A stretch of 64,000 bases of DNA, taken from Agelaius tricolor. Its lineage: Eukaryota > Chordata > Aves > Passeriformes > Icteridae. Shown piece by piece: positions 61,487-64,000 of the stretch (position 1 is the first letter of the stretch; every line of letters starts with the position of its first letter). Below the pieces are notes generated by a model, which worked only from the letters and a program-made list of their open reading frames with translations, was not told the origin of the DNA and did not search any database. The DNA lies in the NCBI GenBank assembly GCA_023055355.1, contig JALJCS010000034.1:6648001-6712000 (forward strand), given 5' to 3'. The position numbers and the translations under genes were made by a program.

Positions 61487-62490
61487 CCCAGAATCATAGA
61501 ATTGTGACAGACATTCACAGGGGTCTCAGGTTGAGGGAAGAGATGAGGATCTGACTCCATGTTTCAGAAGGCTTGATTTATTATTTTATGATATATATAT
61601 TACATTAAAACTATACCAAAAGAATAGAAGAAAGGATTTCATCAGAAGGCTACCTAAGAATAGAATAGCAAAGAATGATAACAAAGGCTTGTGGCTCAGA
61701 CTGTGGGAGCCAGCTGGGCTGTGATTGGCCATTAATTAGAAACATCCAACATAGGCCAATCACAGATCCACCTCCTGCATTCCACTGCAGCAGATAATCA
61801 ATGTTTACATTTTGTTCCTGAGGCCTCTCAGCTTCTCAGGAGGAAAAATCCTAAGAAAAGGATTTTTCATAAAAGATGTCTGCAACATAGAATGGTTTGG
61901 ATTGGACTGAACCTTAAAGATGACCTTGTTCCAAGCACCTGCCAAGGGCAGGGACACCAGGCATTGAAAACTTCCTGAGATTGAGCATCCACAGCTTCTC
62001 TGGGCAGCCTGTTCCTGTGCCTTGCTACACTCACAGTGAATCTTTTTTTCCTTAATATCCAGTCTAAACTCACTCTTTCAATTTTAACCTACTCTCCTGC
62101 ATCCTTATCTATGCTCTTGCAAAAAGCCCCTCTCCATCTTACTTAAAGGTTCCCTTCAGGTGCTGGATGGTCACTATTAGGTCACCTTCTCTTCCAGATG
62201 GCATAAACCCAATTCTTCCAGTGACCTCCTCTGGACTTGCTCCAGCATCCTTCCTGTGCTGGATGAGGGTGGGCTCTCAGCAGAGCAGAGGGACAGAATC
62301 CCTTCCTCCCTCCCTCCCTTTCCTGCTGCCCACAGTTCTCTGGATGAGCCCAGGACGCGTTTGGCTCTCTGGGCTGTGAGTGCCATGGCCAGGGCATGTC
62401 CAGCCTCCCCAAGTTCCTCTGGGCAGGGCTGCTCTCCATCTGCTCATCCCCAGCCTGGATTGATATTAGGGGTTGAATGTTTGTCTCTGC
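61487..62490 (-). mobile_element. CR1 LINE split by a solo LTR
   Basis: The CR1 3' tail (CCAGAATCATAGAAT) at 61487-61502 continues after the LTR as AGAATGGTTTGGATTGGACT and then follows CR1 on the minus strand through TCTGGGCAGCCTGTTCCTGT, CTCCTCTGGACTTGCTCCAG and CATCCCCAGCCTGGATTGAT. About 620 bp of CR1 remain, covering the 3' UTR and the end of the reverse-transcriptase ORF. ORFs across it on both strands are shadows. Confidence 0.92.
61503..61887 (-). mobile_element. Solo LTR, family copy C, nested in CR1
   Basis: 385 bp beginning TGTGACAGAC and ending GTCTGCAACA, which are imperfect inverted ends, flanked by TAGAAT at 61497-61502 and 61888-61893. On the minus strand it has two CCAAT motifs (GATTGGCC and GGCCAATCACAG), a TATA-rich region, AATAAATCAAGC, then AACATGGAGTCAGATCCTC. 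The CR1 tail itself contains repeated CATAGAAT, so the duplication could be partly pre-existing. Confidence 0.93.
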
Positions 62491-64000
62491 CAAGTAAAAG
62501 CTCTGCTAAACCTCAAGGCACAAAATTAAAGAGCAGGGAGACTGGTAGTTACTAGTAGTTCTTGGGATCTCTCCATATTGAGGCCAGGTAGAGAGACAGC
62601 TAAAATCTGTAGGTGGTGTGGTGTAGTGTGGGGCAAAATAAGGACCTGACAAAAGTGTAAGTATTAAACCATCATATTTTGTTGCTTCTGAGTCTCGCTT
62701 TCTCTCATTTAAATGCCTTTATTAACTTATTTGTTGCAAAAGCATATTTTCATATCATTGTGCACAAGGAAAATGTAATATTTCCCAGTTGCTTTTGGAT
62801 GTGTTTAGCTCCCCTAAAAGCTAAGGAGAGTGGTGACATTTTCAAATTATTTTCTTTCAAATTGGGGTTGAAATTTCACCTCTTCTTTAAGACTTTTATG
62901 GAAAATAACATCTAACCTTCAGGAACTTATTTCCTTGGTATATTATATGATTTTATCAGTTTTAAACCTTCAAGCTCTTCTATGAGTTACAAAAATGCAG
63001 AGATCATTATATTTTAACAATAGCATTTTTAAAATTTATTTTAACAATGTAGCATTTCCTTTTGTAAGTACTGAATTTTAGTACTGTGAGGAAGTCCCTT
63101 AATAGAGCCAAATTTGAGTTATTTCAGGAACTTATTAGTGAGAGTATAAGAAAAATGGTCTAGAGAAAAAGCTGGTGGCATTTTTTAAGTGTTGGTGATG
63201 AATGAGTTGAGTCAGCCTGAATCCTGTTGGACTGCACATCACTAATGTCACCATCCTTGATATACCTGCAACAAAAAGATGATTCTGCTAGGAGATGCTT
63301 TCCTTGCTCCTACATTTAGGTAAAACTTCTGTGCTGAACTGTTGCCTCTTGGGGGGGTCTTTTTTGTTAGCTCACCTTGAGCCACTTAGTTTTTTTTATG
63401 CTTCACCTTTTTTTTTCCTATGAAAAGAGAAAAATAAATGTCCTCTAAGTCCAAGCCTCTAAGTTTGGAAAAAGCTGGTTTGCTAAAGGTGGTGGAATTG
63501 ACATGATAACAATGAGGGTGGGAAGAAGGAAGGATATGGGCTACTACTACTCAAAAATCTGTTCTTTTTACCCTGAATATTTACAAAAATAAAGGTTAAA
63601 ATTAGGTCTGTGGGACAATTCTGGATATTCAGATATGCACAGGCTCAGGATCTGGTCCAAAAATCCAGAACATCGTGGCTGTTTTCTAACTCAAGAAATA
63701 TTTTCCTTCTGCAGAGCTGTAAGTTTATGCAACTGACTTGTGAATGCTAAAATGGTAATGTAAGCAGACAAGCCACTTTTTGGCTAGGTTTTTTGAGAAC
63801 AGTTGTTCTGTTAAATAAAGTTTATTAAAAGTGAGTGGTTTGCCAGAAGTTGTCTTCTTCTGGCAAACAAGAGCCATGAGCACAGGAAGCCAGCAGCACA
63901 TCTGTAACTCCTTTGACCCTCACCAGTTACTAAACCAGTGTAACTTCTTCAGGCTATCTTATGCTTTCAATTTGATTTAAGCCTGTAATGTCACTGACAT
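62491..64000. other. Non-coding DNA, nothing recognised
   Basis: AT-rich unique sequence to the window end; a G7 run lies at 63351-63357 and a T run near 63408-63416. Confidence 0.5.

Noticed and set aside
60339..61887. Copies B and C as the two LTRs of one provirus
   Set aside because: Each has its own matching 6-bp duplication on both sides and the 700 bp between them is not retroviral.
1..64000. tRNA, rRNA or other structured RNA genes
   Set aside because: I looked for tRNA-like cloverleaf boxes and rRNA words and recognised none; short hairpins found are not diagnostic.

Overview
This is vertebrate nuclear DNA, almost certainly from a bird and probably a songbird. The base composition is AT-rich. 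There are several CR1 LINE fragments, two of them with the (CATAGAAT)-type 3' tail, and fragments of an LTR family familiar from avian ERVL-like elements (starting TGTGTTGGTTTTGGCTG, ending in GGGCTTAAACCACA). A compact ~390-460 bp LTR family has 6-bp target-site duplications. I find no gene that I can name. No ORF carries a recognisable protein domain, so the window reads as a gene desert or the inside of a very large intron.

Layout. 1-16120 is AT-rich non-coding DNA with small local duplications, a five-copy 70-bp minisatellite (2811-3160), a CR1 scrap (4196-4256), an LTR-like block (5530-5752) and one exon-like stretch with good splice signals (8318-8413). 16121-21033 is the most unusual part. 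Two direct LTR-like copies (16127-16505 and 20650-21027) bracket 4.1 kb that does not look retroviral: a CR1 fragment and a CpG-rich block with three GCGGCCGC sites and a 175-codon ORF on the minus strand. The outer 6-bp flanks match each other exactly and the inner 6-bp flanks match each other at 5 of 6 positions. The two copies are nearly identical only in a central 137 bp. 21034-30879 is AT-rich DNA with two LTR pieces (24974-25195, and one around 26930 with intact TATA and AATAAA) and a TA-rich array (29632-29816). 30880-31641 is a good-sized 3' CR1 fragment. 31642-41389 holds a pair of ~100-bp direct repeats with a hairpin between them and a CR1 3' end (39090-39262). 41396-64000 contains three related solo LTRs, all in the same orientation and each with its own 6-bp target duplication. 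One of them is inserted into the tail of a CR1. This part also holds another CR1 end (49550-49692), a T30 tract and long featureless AT-rich stretches.

Nothing here forms an operon or a pathway. The function, if any, of the long unique stretches is likely cis-regulatory. I point to several that have the look of conserved non-coding elements, but that judgement rests on appearance alone. Family assignments come from recognising sequence, not from a database search, and divergence counts were made by eye.
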